Of a stretch of 64,000 nt of DNA, positions 9,478 to 18,179 are shown piece after piece. Each line of letters opens with the position of its first letter. Positions within the stretch are counted from its first letter, which is position 1. Location of the stretch: contig NC_012991.1 of NCBI RefSeq assembly GCF_000026365.1, positions 186,001 to 250,000 on the forward strand, read 5' to 3'. The notes beneath the pieces were generated by a model. That model ran no database searches. It saw only the letters and a program-made list of their open reading frames with translations, and had not been told where the DNA came from. The position numbers were made by a program, and so were the translations under genes. Origin of the DNA: Zygosaccharomyces rouxii (taxonomy: Eukaryota > Ascomycota > Saccharomycetes > Saccharomycetales > Saccharomycetaceae).

Positions 9478-9804
9478 ATGAAGTACTTGGCTGCTTATTT
9501 GTTATTGGTCCAAGGTGGTAACGCTGCTCCAGCTGCTGCTGATATTAAGAAGGTTGTCGAATCTGTCGGTGTTGAAGCTGAAGATGCTCGTATCCAAGCT
9601 CTTTTGACCTCTTTGGAAGGTAAGGGTTCTTTGGAAGAAGTTATCGCTGAAGGTGAAAAGAAATTGGCTACCGTTCCAGTTGCTGGTGCCGCTCCTGCTG
9701 GTGGTGCTGCCGCTGCTGGTGGTGAAGCTGAAGCCAAGGAAGAAGAGAAGGAAGAGGAGAAGGAAGAGTCTGATGACGACATGGGTATGGGCTTGTTCGA
9801 CTAA
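9478..9804 (+). CDS. RPP2B: Acidic ribosomal stalk protein P2
   Basis: The 108-residue protein is a P2 stalk protein of the 60S subunit, which recruits and activates elongation-factor GTPases. The N-terminus [18 protein letters not shown] is the P2-beta form. The Ala/Gly hinge (about residues 65-85) leads to a charged segment and the universal P-protein tail [12 protein letters not shown]. Codons are strongly biased, as expected for a highly expressed gene (GGT, GCT, AAG, TTG). It corresponds to YDR382W, and the neighbours COI1 and NKP1 agree. It is convergent with NKP1. Confidence 0.95.
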   Translation: MKYLAAYLLLVQGGNAAPAAADIKKVVESVGVEAEDARIQALLTSLEGKGSLEEVIAEGEKKLATVPVAGAAPAGGAAAAGGEAEAKEEEKEEEKEESDDDMGMGLFD

Positions 9805-9876
9805 GCCTAATGCTATGCATGTAGTTAATTTTTAGTTATATATGTATATCTCTCGGACTTGTTAAAAGAAAAACAT

Positions 9877-10449
9877 TCAAATCCTCTTTAATTCGCCGTC
9901 AAGTGTCTTGTGGTAATTACTAAAGAATCGTTCTGGATCGGGTAGGTTCTGTAAAAGACTCTCTATTGTCTTTAGGTCCTTACCAGATTGATCTAAGACT
10001 TTGTTAGCTACTTCAATGGCTTTACATTTTTGTATTATTTGATCTCTCAGATAGTTGTATTCTTGTAAAACGTTCTGATCCTCTTGGTTATCCTGTAAAG
10101 TTGTCAACCGGGGCAATTGGCACACTTGCTGGCTAAGTCGGTCAATTGAAGTTGCCTCTCTGATGTCATAGCCTAACATGCTTTGAGGCATATCACCAAC
10201 ATTTTCCAATACTTGCAAAAGCTGTTGCCTCCTCTCCTCTTTCTCTACCTGATATACTTTTTTACAAAGTTCATCTACAGAGCTTCTCGATTGTTTTGGT
10301 TGAAGTGATTTAGTAATTGACTCTGGAATACCTCTTACCCCTGACGGTGGATTCAAAGTTTCTATAAACTCTAAGAGCTTGTCATATCTTACCATTACCT
10401 TTTCCCATAGGTTTCCTGCCCGTTTCCATAACGTTTCTGTCTTGTACAT
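9877..10449 (-). CDS. NKP1: Nkp1-like kinetochore protein
   Basis: The 190-residue protein is mostly helical and charged, with predicted coiled-coil character over the second half and no enzyme motif. I assign it by position: it lies between RPP2B and ATO3 on the same strand as YDR383C (NKP1, 238 residues) in S. cerevisiae. General composition agrees. Nkp1 is a non-essential subunit of the COMA/Ctf19 inner kinetochore complex. The protein here is about 50 residues shorter; the ATG at 10449 is the first in frame. A direct sequence match was not checked. Confidence 0.75.
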   Translation of the reverse strand: MYKTETLWKRAGNLWEKVMVRYDKLLEFIETLNPPSGVRGIPESITKSLQPKQSRSSVDELCKKVYQVEKEERRQQLLQVLENVGDMPQSMLGYDIREATSIDRLSQQVCQLPRLTTLQDNQEDQNVLQEYNYLRDQIIQKCKAIEVANKVLDQSGKDLKTIESLLQNLPDPERFFSNYHKTLDGELKRI

Positions 10450-10789
10450 GTTTTGTTTAGTTCAATATGATTACAAAGGTAAAGTGCCTGCATCCTGTCG
10501 CTATGCACGGTACCACTTCGGCGGCTAGCAAAGATGTCCGTACAAAGGGAGACCATATTGTTTCAGTACAGTATCTCTGGAAGGAATGCTACTGGAATTA
10601 CTGAAGACTTAGTACATAGGACAGCTACTCAGCTCTACTTTGGAAATTTATGTTTAGTCGTGCAATCTAGTTTTTGGTACCGGTCCCTAAAGTTACTATG
10701 TATGTGTCTAGAGCGCCCACAATTTGTACATATATATCCAGACAGACAAGCGTCACAACCATTCTCAGATCATAATACTAAGTTCAAAG

Positions 10790-10952
10790 CTTGCGAGCGC
10801 AGCGAGCAGCAACTGTTTTGGTTCTTTTCTAAAAGAACAAGCATCCGACGTCAGACGAAGTGTGATCAACGTGAGTGTGAATGAGGTGTTGCAGTCGCAT
10901 GCAGTTCTTTTGAAGAAGAACCAAAACCGTTCTTACTCGCTGCGCTCGCAAG
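10790..10952. repeat. Large imperfect inverted repeat with internal hairpins
   Basis: The 17-base arm at 10790-10806 (cttgcgagcgcagcgag) is exactly complementary to 10936-10952. Inward, GTTTTGGTTCT at 10815-10825 is complementary to AGAACCAAAAC at 10917-10927. A further local hairpin, GTTCTTTT-CT-AAAAGAAC, lies at 10821-10838. The block is GC-rich compared with its flanks. It could be a structured RNA gene, a cruciform or a mobile-element relic. Confidence 0.8.
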
Positions 10953-10988
10953 AGTGACATGTATACGATCAAGTTCGTCTTGCCGCGC

Positions 10989-11059
10989 TGGTGCAACACA
11001 CCTTTCGGCGAGACGCTCTCGTCCGCGGCTGCAATCTCCTCAGGCGGTAATTTGCACCA
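10989..11059. repeat. Stem-forming inverted repeat next to the large palindrome
   Basis: TGGTGCAA (10989-10996) is complementary to TTGCACCA (11052-11059) and encloses a GC-rich loop with an internal CGAGA/TCTCG stem near 11010-11022. This suggests a folded RNA or DNA structure. Function is unknown. Confidence 0.6.
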
Positions 11060-11139
11060 CTACAGCAAGGGACCATTACGTCAAAATTACTTCTCATTAT
11101 ATTCAATATGCGCTATTATCATTAAATTAACCTTACAAA

Positions 11140-12021
11140 CTACACCTGAGAATTTGGCATCGGATAAGCCCTCAATGGAGCATAAGTATATGCAGGATCC
11201 GCAATCGCACAGTACAGCGAATACCAACCACAGACACTACTCAATATTCCGAAATAACCACCGGCCATCAAGACGTGGGCATTGTTGATGAAGGAGCCAA
11301 TACAGAGAAGCAAAAATGTCAACTCTAAGAAGAATAACAACAAGAAAAGACCCCACGTCGATTTCATCGCGCAAACCATCACTAAAAATGTGAAGACAAC
11401 CCAGCCCGCCAAGAAATAACCTTGGACATTATTCATCATCGTCGGATCATTCTCATACGCCGCCGCTACATGAAACTGGTCAGTATTAATACATCCCCAA
11501 CAAATCCAAAATCCACCGAATGATGAAAAAACAGTCATAGAATAGGTATCACCAATAACAAAACATAGCAACCCCGCGAATAATTCAATAGCACCACCAA
11601 AGAACAAAAATGCTGGAACTAACAGCTTGGAATCCGTAACACCACGAACACGTGCATTGACAAGAGATAAAATTAGACAACAAAATGAGAAGGAAGCTAA
11701 ACCTAGCGGAACCGGATTACCCAGCTGAACTCCGTGGCGGGGTCTCGTTTTGTATGCCACATTGTCCAAGTCTGCGGCAAAGATATTTGCCAGATCTTTT
11801 CTCCGATATCTATGACCTCCCATTTCGACAAAATCACCTTGTTGGGTGATCGAATGAACTATCGGCTCATTTCCCTCTGACAGATGCTGTTCGTTTAGAT
11901 CCTCTTTGTACCCACTGTCATAGTTAGTGGTGTCTCTGTGGATGTCGTTAAACTCAGTTGGTGCCTCTTCCTTCTCTTCGAAGGAATTTAATTGCCGTGA
12001 TGCGCTGGAATGGTTCGACAT
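11140..12021 (-). CDS. ATO3: Ato-family ammonium/acetate transporter
   Basis: From the ATG at 12021 the protein has 293 residues; the open frame runs upstream only to a TTG. It is a GPR1/FUN34/YaaH family plasma-membrane protein with the family motif NPVPLGLASF at the start of the first of six membrane helices. The hydrophilic N-terminal half of about 90 residues is typical of yeast Ato proteins. The position next to NKP1 on the same strand matches YDR384C (ATO3, 275 residues), which is implicated in ammonium export and regulated by nitrogen and retrograde signals. The acidic, Ser/Thr-rich N-terminus may carry regulatory phosphosites. Confidence 0.9.
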   Translation of the reverse strand: MSNHSSASRQLNSFEEKEEAPTEFNDIHRDTTNYDSGYKEDLNEQHLSEGNEPIVHSITQQGDFVEMGGHRYRRKDLANIFAADLDNVAYKTRPRHGVQLGNPVPLGLASFSFCCLILSLVNARVRGVTDSKLLVPAFLFFGGAIELFAGLLCFVIGDTYSMTVFSSFGGFWICWGCINTDQFHVAAAYENDPTMMNNVQGYFLAGWVVFTFLVMVCAMKSTWGLFLLLFFLELTFLLLCIGSFINNAHVLMAGGYFGILSSVCGWYSLYCAIADPAYTYAPLRAYPMPNSQV

Positions 12022-12343
12022 TATCACACCAGTCTGATCCAAACCGTTTACTCGGGTAAGAAAAACAAAAGAAACAAAAGAAAAAAACGGGGAAAAGAAA
12101 AGAAGAAAACGGAGAAAGAAGCACTCTCGAAGCCAAAACTGTCCAAGTAGCCTCTCTCTTTTTATATCTTAGTTAAACGCCATCAATTGGTCCGGTAGAC
12201 ATCATGCAACGCTCCAAGAAAAGTCATCCATAATAACCCACATACTGAACTCCGAAAGAATGAGATGAGCGGGGTTGAGGTTCATATCACGCTCTTCTTT
12301 ACCACCCGTTTGGTACAGTTAATGAAGTTTCCCTCAGGTGGTC

Positions 12344-12413
12344 CAATGGGGAATACCATTTTTTAAATTAACCCCATTGGTACTCATCGGCACCCAATGG
12401 TACCCATTGGTAC
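12344..12413. repeat. Cluster of CCAATGG / CCATTGG(TAC) units
   Basis: CCAATGG occurs near 12344 and at 12394-12400. CCATTGGTAC occurs at 12374-12383 and 12404-12413. The last pair forms CCAATGG-TAC-CCATTGG, a palindrome with a 3-base spacer. The cores resemble CCAAT boxes in both orientations. Confidence 0.6.
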
Positions 12414-12652
12414 ATAGTGGACGAGCCCTAAGCTAGTATTTAAGCCCAGGAGGGGCTTACGTAGAGGCACACGTTAAAAACAAAAAGTGTGGGGAAACAC
12501 TGATTGATACTTAATTCTGGGCGCGAGAAGTTCGTTACCTGAGACAGCCTTTTAAGGGTAATTACAAGAACAAGAAACAATCTAGTCGCTTTACCTGGGT
12601 CACCCGGCAATTATTTAAGGGTGGATCGTTTATGGGACGGAGGTAGTCATCA

Positions 12653-12682
12653 GCATTATCAGCATTAGCATGCTGATAATGC
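12653..12682. repeat. Perfect 12-bp inverted repeat
   Basis: GCATTATCAGCA (12653-12664) and TGCTGATAATGC (12671-12682) are exact reverse complements around a 6-base loop. Each arm carries a GATAA core, so it could be a paired GATA-factor site or a hairpin in the 5' region of the UGX2-like gene. Confidence 0.7.
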
Positions 12683-12820
12683 CTGCAAAGAGATACGTAA
12701 ACTGCTAGCAAGCAATACTACAACTGTTGCTACCATTACTACTAGTGATTTAACCTGTAGTAGGTGGGATACTCTATTACTCTCATAGTTTTGTTACTTC
12801 AACCCTTCCTCTTCTCCAAA

Positions 12821-13375
12821 ATGAACCCACTCTTGTCCCCAGAGATGCTGTCTAGCGAGGCAACAATGGTCTATTCCACAACATATAACTCCAATCTTCA
12901 AACGACCAACAATTTCACAGTATCCTCTTCGGAATCGCAGGGGTTTGCATGGAATCAAGATCTCTTCGCATCACAGTATCAGCAAATGTGCAAAGTCGTC
13001 TACGATGGTCACGAGGATACTTTAGACGGGCTTATGGAGTATATACGTAGGCATAGCGGTAGCAGTAACAATGCTGGTGGAAACACCGCCGCTTTCAAGT
13101 ATAATGAAGACGGCGATGAAGCGCTGACGGACTGCGAAAATAACGAAGAGGAAGATGCAGAATTCGAACCCACTAGGCTTTCAGAATGGAGGTTTTTCCA
13201 TCCGAAGGTCTGCGAAGAGCTCAATAGGCCGCGTAGAATATCTGAAAGATCTTTAAGCTTTGTTTCCGATTCGAAAAATGGTAGTTTCAACAGATGCGAC
13301 ACCGCGGTTATTGAAGTCGATTCTGATACCCCAGAAAACAATCATTTGAAATGGCTGTTGACTGCAGGAAAATAG
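12821..13375 (+). CDS. UGX2: UGX2-like stress-responsive protein of unknown function
   Basis: From the ATG at 12821 (the frame extends upstream only to a GTG) the protein has 184 residues. It has a polar N-terminus, a Ser/Asn-rich stretch, an acidic segment near residues 90-112, a conserved-looking EWRFFHPKVCEELNRPRR and a C-terminus without membrane segments. I did not recognise it by sequence. Position and strand fit YDL169C (UGX2, 223 residues), which lies next to UGA3, GLT1, PAR32 and DLD1 in S. cerevisiae; those genes follow here in the same order and orientation. UGX2 has no known activity and is stress-induced. The symbol rests on synteny. Confidence 0.65.
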   Translation: MNPLLSPEMLSSEATMVYSTTYNSNLQTTNNFTVSSSESQGFAWNQDLFASQYQQMCKVVYDGHEDTLDGLMEYIRRHSGSSNNAGGNTAAFKYNEDGDEALTDCENNEEEDAEFEPTRLSEWRFFHPKVCEELNRPRRISERSLSFVSDSKNGSFNRCDTAVIEVDSDTPENNHLKWLLTAGK

Positions 13376-13473
13376 TTTTTCTAAAAGTTTGATCTCTAAT
13401 TTAATAGTGTACAGGGTAGGATTATATATATGTACACATATATATAAATGTATATATGTGTATAACAAGGCAT

Positions 13474-15201
13474 CTATTCTTCATCCTCATCGGCATCATC
13501 CTCATCTTCTTCATTATCGGCATCAACGGTGACAACGGTGTCCGGTTGACTGTTTCCACGATATTTACGGGCAAATCTAGAGCTTTTACCTAACTGTTGT
13601 GCTTCAGCTTTAGCGGTTTGTTGAGCGGCTGACAGTTCGCGGCCAAAACTCTTACGAACGGTCCTGTTGGAAAAGACGTCATAAAGTTTCAAACCTGTAT
13701 TAACACCACCGATTGCCATGTTTCCTGCCACTTCAACATCGTTGGCAAATGACACTGAAAGAACATTACCGACGTCGAAGTCACGAGAAAGAACCATGCT
13801 TGGTCCCAATCCACCAGTGTTGTCTTGTTCCAATGGGAATTTCCAAAGCTTGACCGTTTTATCACCCATAGCGGAGGTAGTCATCATACCCGGGATGTAA
13901 TCATTGGCACATAGACATGATATTCCAGCGTCATGAGCATTCAATGTCCAGACTGGTTTGGAACCTGAATTATTTCTAATATCAAATGCGTAAACATTAC
14001 CAGAATCGGTACCACTCAGTATTATATTTTCATCAGCGAATGTGGAACTTTCCACTTCTTCGCCCGGTAGTACTGACCAATATTTGGACAACTGAGATTC
14101 ATCTGAAATTCTAACATCTGATAATGCAACACGAGAATCGTAACCGGAAGTTAAAAGCACAGATCCATTGGTCTTGTGCCATTCAGATGACGAAACATTC
14201 TTACCACTGTGGATGGAAGCCAACGATCTTGCCGCTGTACCGTTGTTCAAATCCCAAAGTTTGACAGTGTGGTCTGCGGACGTAGATGCCAAAACGGCAC
14301 GGAAGTGCTTGTTAAGTGCTAAGGACAAAATTGCATCGGTATGGTGAGTAGTAATATGTTGGTTCTTTTGCTTCTTCTTGTTCTTTTTGTTCTTTAAAGA
14401 TGCTCCTGAACCTTGTTCGGGTTCACCTAGGATCATATCTGGGAACGCCTTTTCAACACAATCCAAATTCCATATTTCAATTTGAGGGTCGAAAGATCCA
14501 ATGGCGGCAAAATTGGCAGGGTCATCAGATTGAGATCCAGGTCTGTAATTTAACCATTCAACACAGAGTGGGAATGCTGGTAACATCAAATCGTGATGCA
14601 CGTACAGTGAGCTGTCCCGCACGAGCCCTCTAGCGACATCAGGATCAGCCTCATCACCCTTCTCCTGTGGTACTTCGACATCGTGGAATCCAGCACCATC
14701 GTCATAGATGTAAACATCCAAATATGAAACGTCATCTTCAGTTCTAGTAGCTAAAACCATATTATCGGTGGGGTAAACTTGCAACTCTTGTTTCTCTTCA
14801 GTTTGTTCCTCCTTATTAGGCAAAGAAATGTAAGGATCTTCACCTTCTTCACCTTCATGGAATCTAACATCTTCACCTTCTAGGCCAGGGAACATGGCTA
14901 CACCAGCCCCATTTGCACCACTGTCTTCATCATCGTAGTGTTCCATGTCAAACTCTTTCAAATCGTCGTCTGCATCCAATTGATCTTGAAGTTTTGAAGG
15001 ATTAGGTTGAGATTCTTCCGAAGCTTCCTCTTGAGCTCCTTCTTCCTCCTCCTCTGCAACCTCTTCCATTTCAGCGGTAGCATCATTGAGGTTTAAATTA
15101 GCCATCTGGTTGATTCTTTCCATCTCTTCGTTGTCTAGCTCATACTTCTCAGGAAACTCAGAGGCATAACCCCTTGGTACCCAACAAGTAGCAGATATCA
15201 T
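13474..15201 (-). CDS. PWP1: WD-repeat ribosome biogenesis factor Pwp1
   Basis: The 575-residue protein (S. cerevisiae Pwp1, YLR196W, 576) acts in nucleolar 60S subunit assembly, notably 25S/5.8S rRNA processing. The N-terminus MISATCWVPRG matches Pwp1. An acidic region (about residues 40-150) precedes WD40 repeats from about 210 to 510, with blades such as AVLASTSADHTVKLWDL and GMMTTSAMGDKTVKLWKF. The tail is basic then very acidic. The upstream region has a PAC/RRPE cluster, the standard ribosome-biogenesis promoter signature. It is divergent from NMT1, as in S. cerevisiae. Confidence 0.96.
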   Translation of the reverse strand: MISATCWVPRGYASEFPEKYELDNEEMERINQMANLNLNDATAEMEEVAEEEEEGAQEEASEESQPNPSKLQDQLDADDDLKEFDMEHYDDEDSGANGAGVAMFPGLEGEDVRFHEGEEGEDPYISLPNKEEQTEEKQELQVYPTDNMVLATRTEDDVSYLDVYIYDDGAGFHDVEVPQEKGDEADPDVARGLVRDSSLYVHHDLMLPAFPLCVEWLNYRPGSQSDDPANFAAIGSFDPQIEIWNLDCVEKAFPDMILGEPEQGSGASLKNKKNKKKQKNQHITTHHTDAILSLALNKHFRAVLASTSADHTVKLWDLNNGTAARSLASIHSGKNVSSSEWHKTNGSVLLTSGYDSRVALSDVRISDESQLSKYWSVLPGEEVESSTFADENIILSGTDSGNVYAFDIRNNSGSKPVWTLNAHDAGISCLCANDYIPGMMTTSAMGDKTVKLWKFPLEQDNTGGLGPSMVLSRDFDVGNVLSVSFANDVEVAGNMAIGGVNTGLKLYDVFSNRTVRKSFGRELSAAQQTAKAEAQQLGKSSRFARKYRGNSQPDTVVTVDADNEEDEDDADEDEE

Positions 15202-15252
15202 ATTCTTTGGGCTAACGATTATCTGAACTGTTCTAACTAATCCATCTTGAAG

Positions 15253-15309
15253 CTCATCTCATCTTATCTCATCTCATCGCATCTCATCGATTTTTTTCAA
15301 AATTTTTCA
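15253..15309 (-). promoter_or_regulatory. PAC/RRPE cluster in the PWP1-NMT1 promoter
   Basis: Read on the minus strand there are five GATGAG cores (15253-15288), one in the full PAC form GCGATGAG (15280-15273). An exact RRPE core TGAAAAATTTT follows at 15309-15299, 98-108 bases upstream of the PWP1 ATG. PAC is bound by Dot6/Tod6 and RRPE by Stb3 in S. cerevisiae, coupling ribosome biogenesis genes to growth signals. Confidence 0.85.
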
Positions 15310-15447
15310 ATGTCGTCTATAATGACATATTGCAAAGAGGGAAACAAGAGAAGGAACGGATTAAGATTGTCGCCTAGTGATGGACACGATAATTGAACAA
15401 GTTGAACACGTTCCTTAGAAACTGCAACGTCTTCAATTGAGTTATAA

Positions 15448-16845
15448 ATGTCAGGAAACGGTAGTGGTGATGGTGCTGGCGAACCTAGCGGCAGGCTGGC
15501 CGAGCTTTTGAAGCTTCTTAAGTTGAATGGTAACGATGTTACTAAATTGACCCAATCACAGCGTAAGGAGATGAAAGACTATAAGTTTTGGAAAACTCAA
15601 CCTGTGGCAACATTTGATGAACCTATCTCTGAAGAAGGTCCTATCGATAGAAAGAAGACTCCTGAAGAAATCAGTGACGAGCCTTTCCCTTTATTGGGAG
15701 AATTCGAATGGTGTACGCTGGATGTCACCGATAAATCCCAAGTTGAGGACATCTTTGTTCTTTTGAATGAAAACTATGTTGAGGATCGTGATGCATCATT
15801 CAGGTTCAAGTATACCCGTGAATTTTTCAACTGGTCATTAAAACCACCTGGATGGAAAAAAGAATGGCACGTCGGTGTACGAGTTCGTTCTACCGGTAAG
15901 TTGGTAGCCTTCATATCTGCCATTCCCGTGGATTTAAAGGTAAGAGGTAAATTGGTTAAAAGTGTGGAAATTAATTTCTTATGTGTTCATAAACAGTTGA
16001 GAGGTAAAAGATTGGCACCAGTATTGATTAAAGAAGTTACCAGAAGGGTTAACAAATGTGATATTTGGTTTGCACTTTACACTTCAGGTACCGTTCTACC
16101 ATCACCTGTGAGTGTATGTCGTTACACTCATAGACCATTGAATTGGGACAAGTTATTAGATGTTGGCTTCGTTCAACTACCACCGGGCGCATCGAAACCA
16201 CAAATGGTAGCCAATTACACTTTACCTAAGGGGCCAACCACAAGGGGTTTGAGACCATTGAAACCAGAAGACGTTGATCAAGCTCATGCCCTTTTCGAAA
16301 AATACCAAAAGAGATTTGATTTAGTGCAAGATTTCAACAAAGAGGAATTTAGTCATTGGTTTTTAGGTGGTCCAGAACAAATGTCTGCGACTCCTGACGG
16401 CAAGGTAATCTATTCATATGTCGTGGAGAACCAGGAAGGCAAAATTACCGATTTCTTTTCGTTTTACTCTCTACCATTTACCATTCTCGACAATTCTGTT
16501 CATAACGAATTAGGAATCGGTTATTTGTTTTACTATGCATCTGATGCAGATTTGAAATACAATGATAGATTTGATCCTGAGGCTACGAAGGCACTCAAGG
16601 AGCGCCTTTCTCAATTGATCAACGATGCATGTATCTTGGCACGTAATGCCAAGATGGACGTTTTTAACGCTTTAACTTCACAAGATAACACTCTTTTCTT
16701 GGAAAAGTTAAAATTTGGACCGGGTGATGGTTTCTTGAATTTCTACTTATTCAACTACAGGGCCTTCCCTATTGCTGGCGGTATTAAAGATGATAAAGAC
16801 TATGATGTTGAAAAACGCAGTAATGTAGGCGTAGTCATGCTATAA
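15448..16845 (+). CDS. NMT1: N-myristoyltransferase
   Basis: The 465-residue enzyme (S. cerevisiae Nmt1, YLR195C, 455) transfers myristate from myristoyl-CoA to N-terminal glycines of cytosolic proteins. The two GNAT-like halves are visible. [20 protein letters not shown] (about residues 174-193) holds the myristoyl-CoA pocket and oxyanion region. [17 protein letters not shown] lies near the C-terminus. The chain ends GVVML, so the C-terminal leucine carboxylate, the catalytic base in this family, is kept. The N-terminal 50 residues are variable and probably bind ribosomes. Confidence 0.96.
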   Translation: MSGNGSGDGAGEPSGRLAELLKLLKLNGNDVTKLTQSQRKEMKDYKFWKTQPVATFDEPISEEGPIDRKKTPEEISDEPFPLLGEFEWCTLDVTDKSQVEDIFVLLNENYVEDRDASFRFKYTREFFNWSLKPPGWKKEWHVGVRVRSTGKLVAFISAIPVDLKVRGKLVKSVEINFLCVHKQLRGKRLAPVLIKEVTRRVNKCDIWFALYTSGTVLPSPVSVCRYTHRPLNWDKLLDVGFVQLPPGASKPQMVANYTLPKGPTTRGLRPLKPEDVDQAHALFEKYQKRFDLVQDFNKEEFSHWFLGGPEQMSATPDGKVIYSYVVENQEGKITDFFSFYSLPFTILDNSVHNELGIGYLFYYASDADLKYNDRFDPEATKALKERLSQLINDACILARNAKMDVFNALTSQDNTLFLEKLKFGPGDGFLNFYLFNYRAFPIAGGIKDDKDYDVEKRSNVGVVML

Positions 16846-17166
16846 GAGATCTACATACTTAAGTATACTTGCTTGTTCCTCTCATTATTTTTAACGTTTT
16901 GGTCGCCAAGTGACAGTTGTGAACCAGCACTCAACCAGCCATTCTTGAAAAAATGAGCCACCGTGAACTAGAATAGAAAGTAGGCTGTTCTCCGTAAATT
17001 ACTTTAGATCAGTGATCTACATAGAACGAATTAAGCTTCGTAAAGGCCAAATGGCTTGGCAAATCGTATATATTGAATCAATGGATATATATAAGATGCT
17101 TCAAAGAATAGGAACCGGACTTCAAAAGATCTAGCCTCAGAATACCAAGAAGAATAGTGAACGATA
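16846..17166. other. Intergenic NMT1 / NCW2-like gene
   Basis: The 321-base spacer between two plus-strand genes has AT-rich ATATAT stretches around 17067-17095 that may serve as a TATA region for the wall-protein gene. Nothing else is recognised. Confidence 0.55.
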
Positions 17167-17775
17167 ATGCAATTATCCTACATTCTCGCCCTTTGTACAT
17201 TTTCTGCTATTGCCAAGACCACAACATTGGCACCTTCGGAATCATCTTCGTCCCCCGAATACAGCTGGGATAAACCTGCATCCTTGCAAGCTACTACTGA
17301 TGATGAAGGTCGTCAGGTTACCAAGACTCTATGGTGGCTGCCGCCCAGCTCTTCTGCCGTTTCTCATTCTGAAACATCCGCCTATCCAGCTAGCAGCAGT
17401 AAAGGCGGTGAGAGCACAAGTAGATCTCAGGACGGTCCTGCCACAATCCTAACGTCATCAAATTCACAGGGTGAATACACCTCTACTATCTGGTGGTTAC
17501 CTTCAACCTCATCGCAGCAGGATTCCACTTCGAGTATTGCAAGAACCACCATAATCTCTAAGAAACACGGCGAAAAAAGTACATCTACAATATCAAATTC
17601 ACCACTATCGTCATCGTCATCATCTCTATCTAGTCTTCTGACGTCCGCTAATATAAAGAGCAGAAACCTAGGAAGCGATAACTCTACTATCCAAGTACAT
17701 TCTAATGCAGGCGGCAAGATAGTGGACATGTCCTACGGTATTGGTGCTATTGCACTAGCACTTATGCTGATCTGA
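17167..17775 (+). CDS. NCW2: GPI-anchored cell-wall protein, NCW2-like
   Basis: The 202-residue Ser/Thr-rich secretory protein has an N-terminal signal peptide (MQLSYILALCTFSAIA) and a C-terminal GPI signal: a small-residue site near SNAGG, then a hydrophobic tail ending GAIALALMLI. Most of the body is Ser/Thr, suited to O-mannosylation. Two imperfect repeats contain TKTLWWLPPSS and TSTIWWLPSTS. Place and strand match S. cerevisiae YLR194C (NCW2, about 254 residues), a GPI wall mannoprotein; the name rests on synteny and architecture. No enzyme domain is present. Confidence 0.75.
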   Translation: MQLSYILALCTFSAIAKTTTLAPSESSSSPEYSWDKPASLQATTDDEGRQVTKTLWWLPPSSSAVSHSETSAYPASSSKGGESTSRSQDGPATILTSSNSQGEYTSTIWWLPSTSSQQDSTSSIARTTIISKKHGEKSTSTISNSPLSSSSSSLSSLLTSANIKSRNLGSDNSTIQVHSNAGGKIVDMSYGIGAIALALMLI

Positions 17776-18179
17776 AATGTAATTGACCTTCGCCAGGGAT
17801 GAGCATAGACACCTCAAAAGAAGACACCCTTTGATATTGGTATCGTCTGATAGAGAATTTTTCACAGTATACAAACCCTGCATTACAAACAAGTCATTTT
17901 TACTATTCCTTCAATTCTGCATCATTATAGCATTTTATACAGTTTTATAGTACAATAATCCGATATTTTCATGTTTACATTTGATTCAATTTTTAACGGT
18001 GGAGAACTAGCATAAATGCGGAAGTGAAAAAAAAAAAAAAAAAAATAATGACGAATGGAAGGAAGTGCAACCGAAATACTTAAAAACTAGTCATAAATCA
18101 GCAGGACCTGGTCGTACCACTATTGGATTATTTATAAGTTTGTTTGTTTTTGTGTCTGCTAGTAATTAGCGAAGCAGTC
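17776..18179. other. Intergenic NCW2-like gene / UPS1
   Basis: The 404-base spacer includes a run of 19 A at 18027-18045. No gene is seen. The UPS1 frame extends upstream to 18144, but that part starts at a non-ATG codon and is taken as 5' leader. Confidence 0.55.

Larger units (their letters stand above)
10450..11139. other. Intergenic ATO3 3' flank / NKP1 promoter with GC-rich inverted repeats
   Basis: The 690-base gap between two minus-strand genes contains short open frames on the plus strand (10534-10884, 10959-11288) that look fortuitous. The notable content is a compact GC-rich block at about 10790-11060 with nested inverted repeats, described separately. Confidence 0.6.
12022..12820. 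other. Divergent intergenic region ATO3 / UGX2-like gene
   Basis: This 799-base region lies at a junction between a YDR381-384 block and a YDL169/YLR196 block. It contains several CCAATGG/CCATTGG units around 12344-12410, an STRE-like AGGGG at 12451-12455 and a perfect 12-bp hairpin at 12653-12682. No further gene is seen. Confidence 0.65.

Noticed and set aside
10534..10884. 116-codon plus-strand ORF upstream of NKP1
   Set aside because: Composition looks random, it runs into the inverted-repeat block, and no family resemblance is visible.
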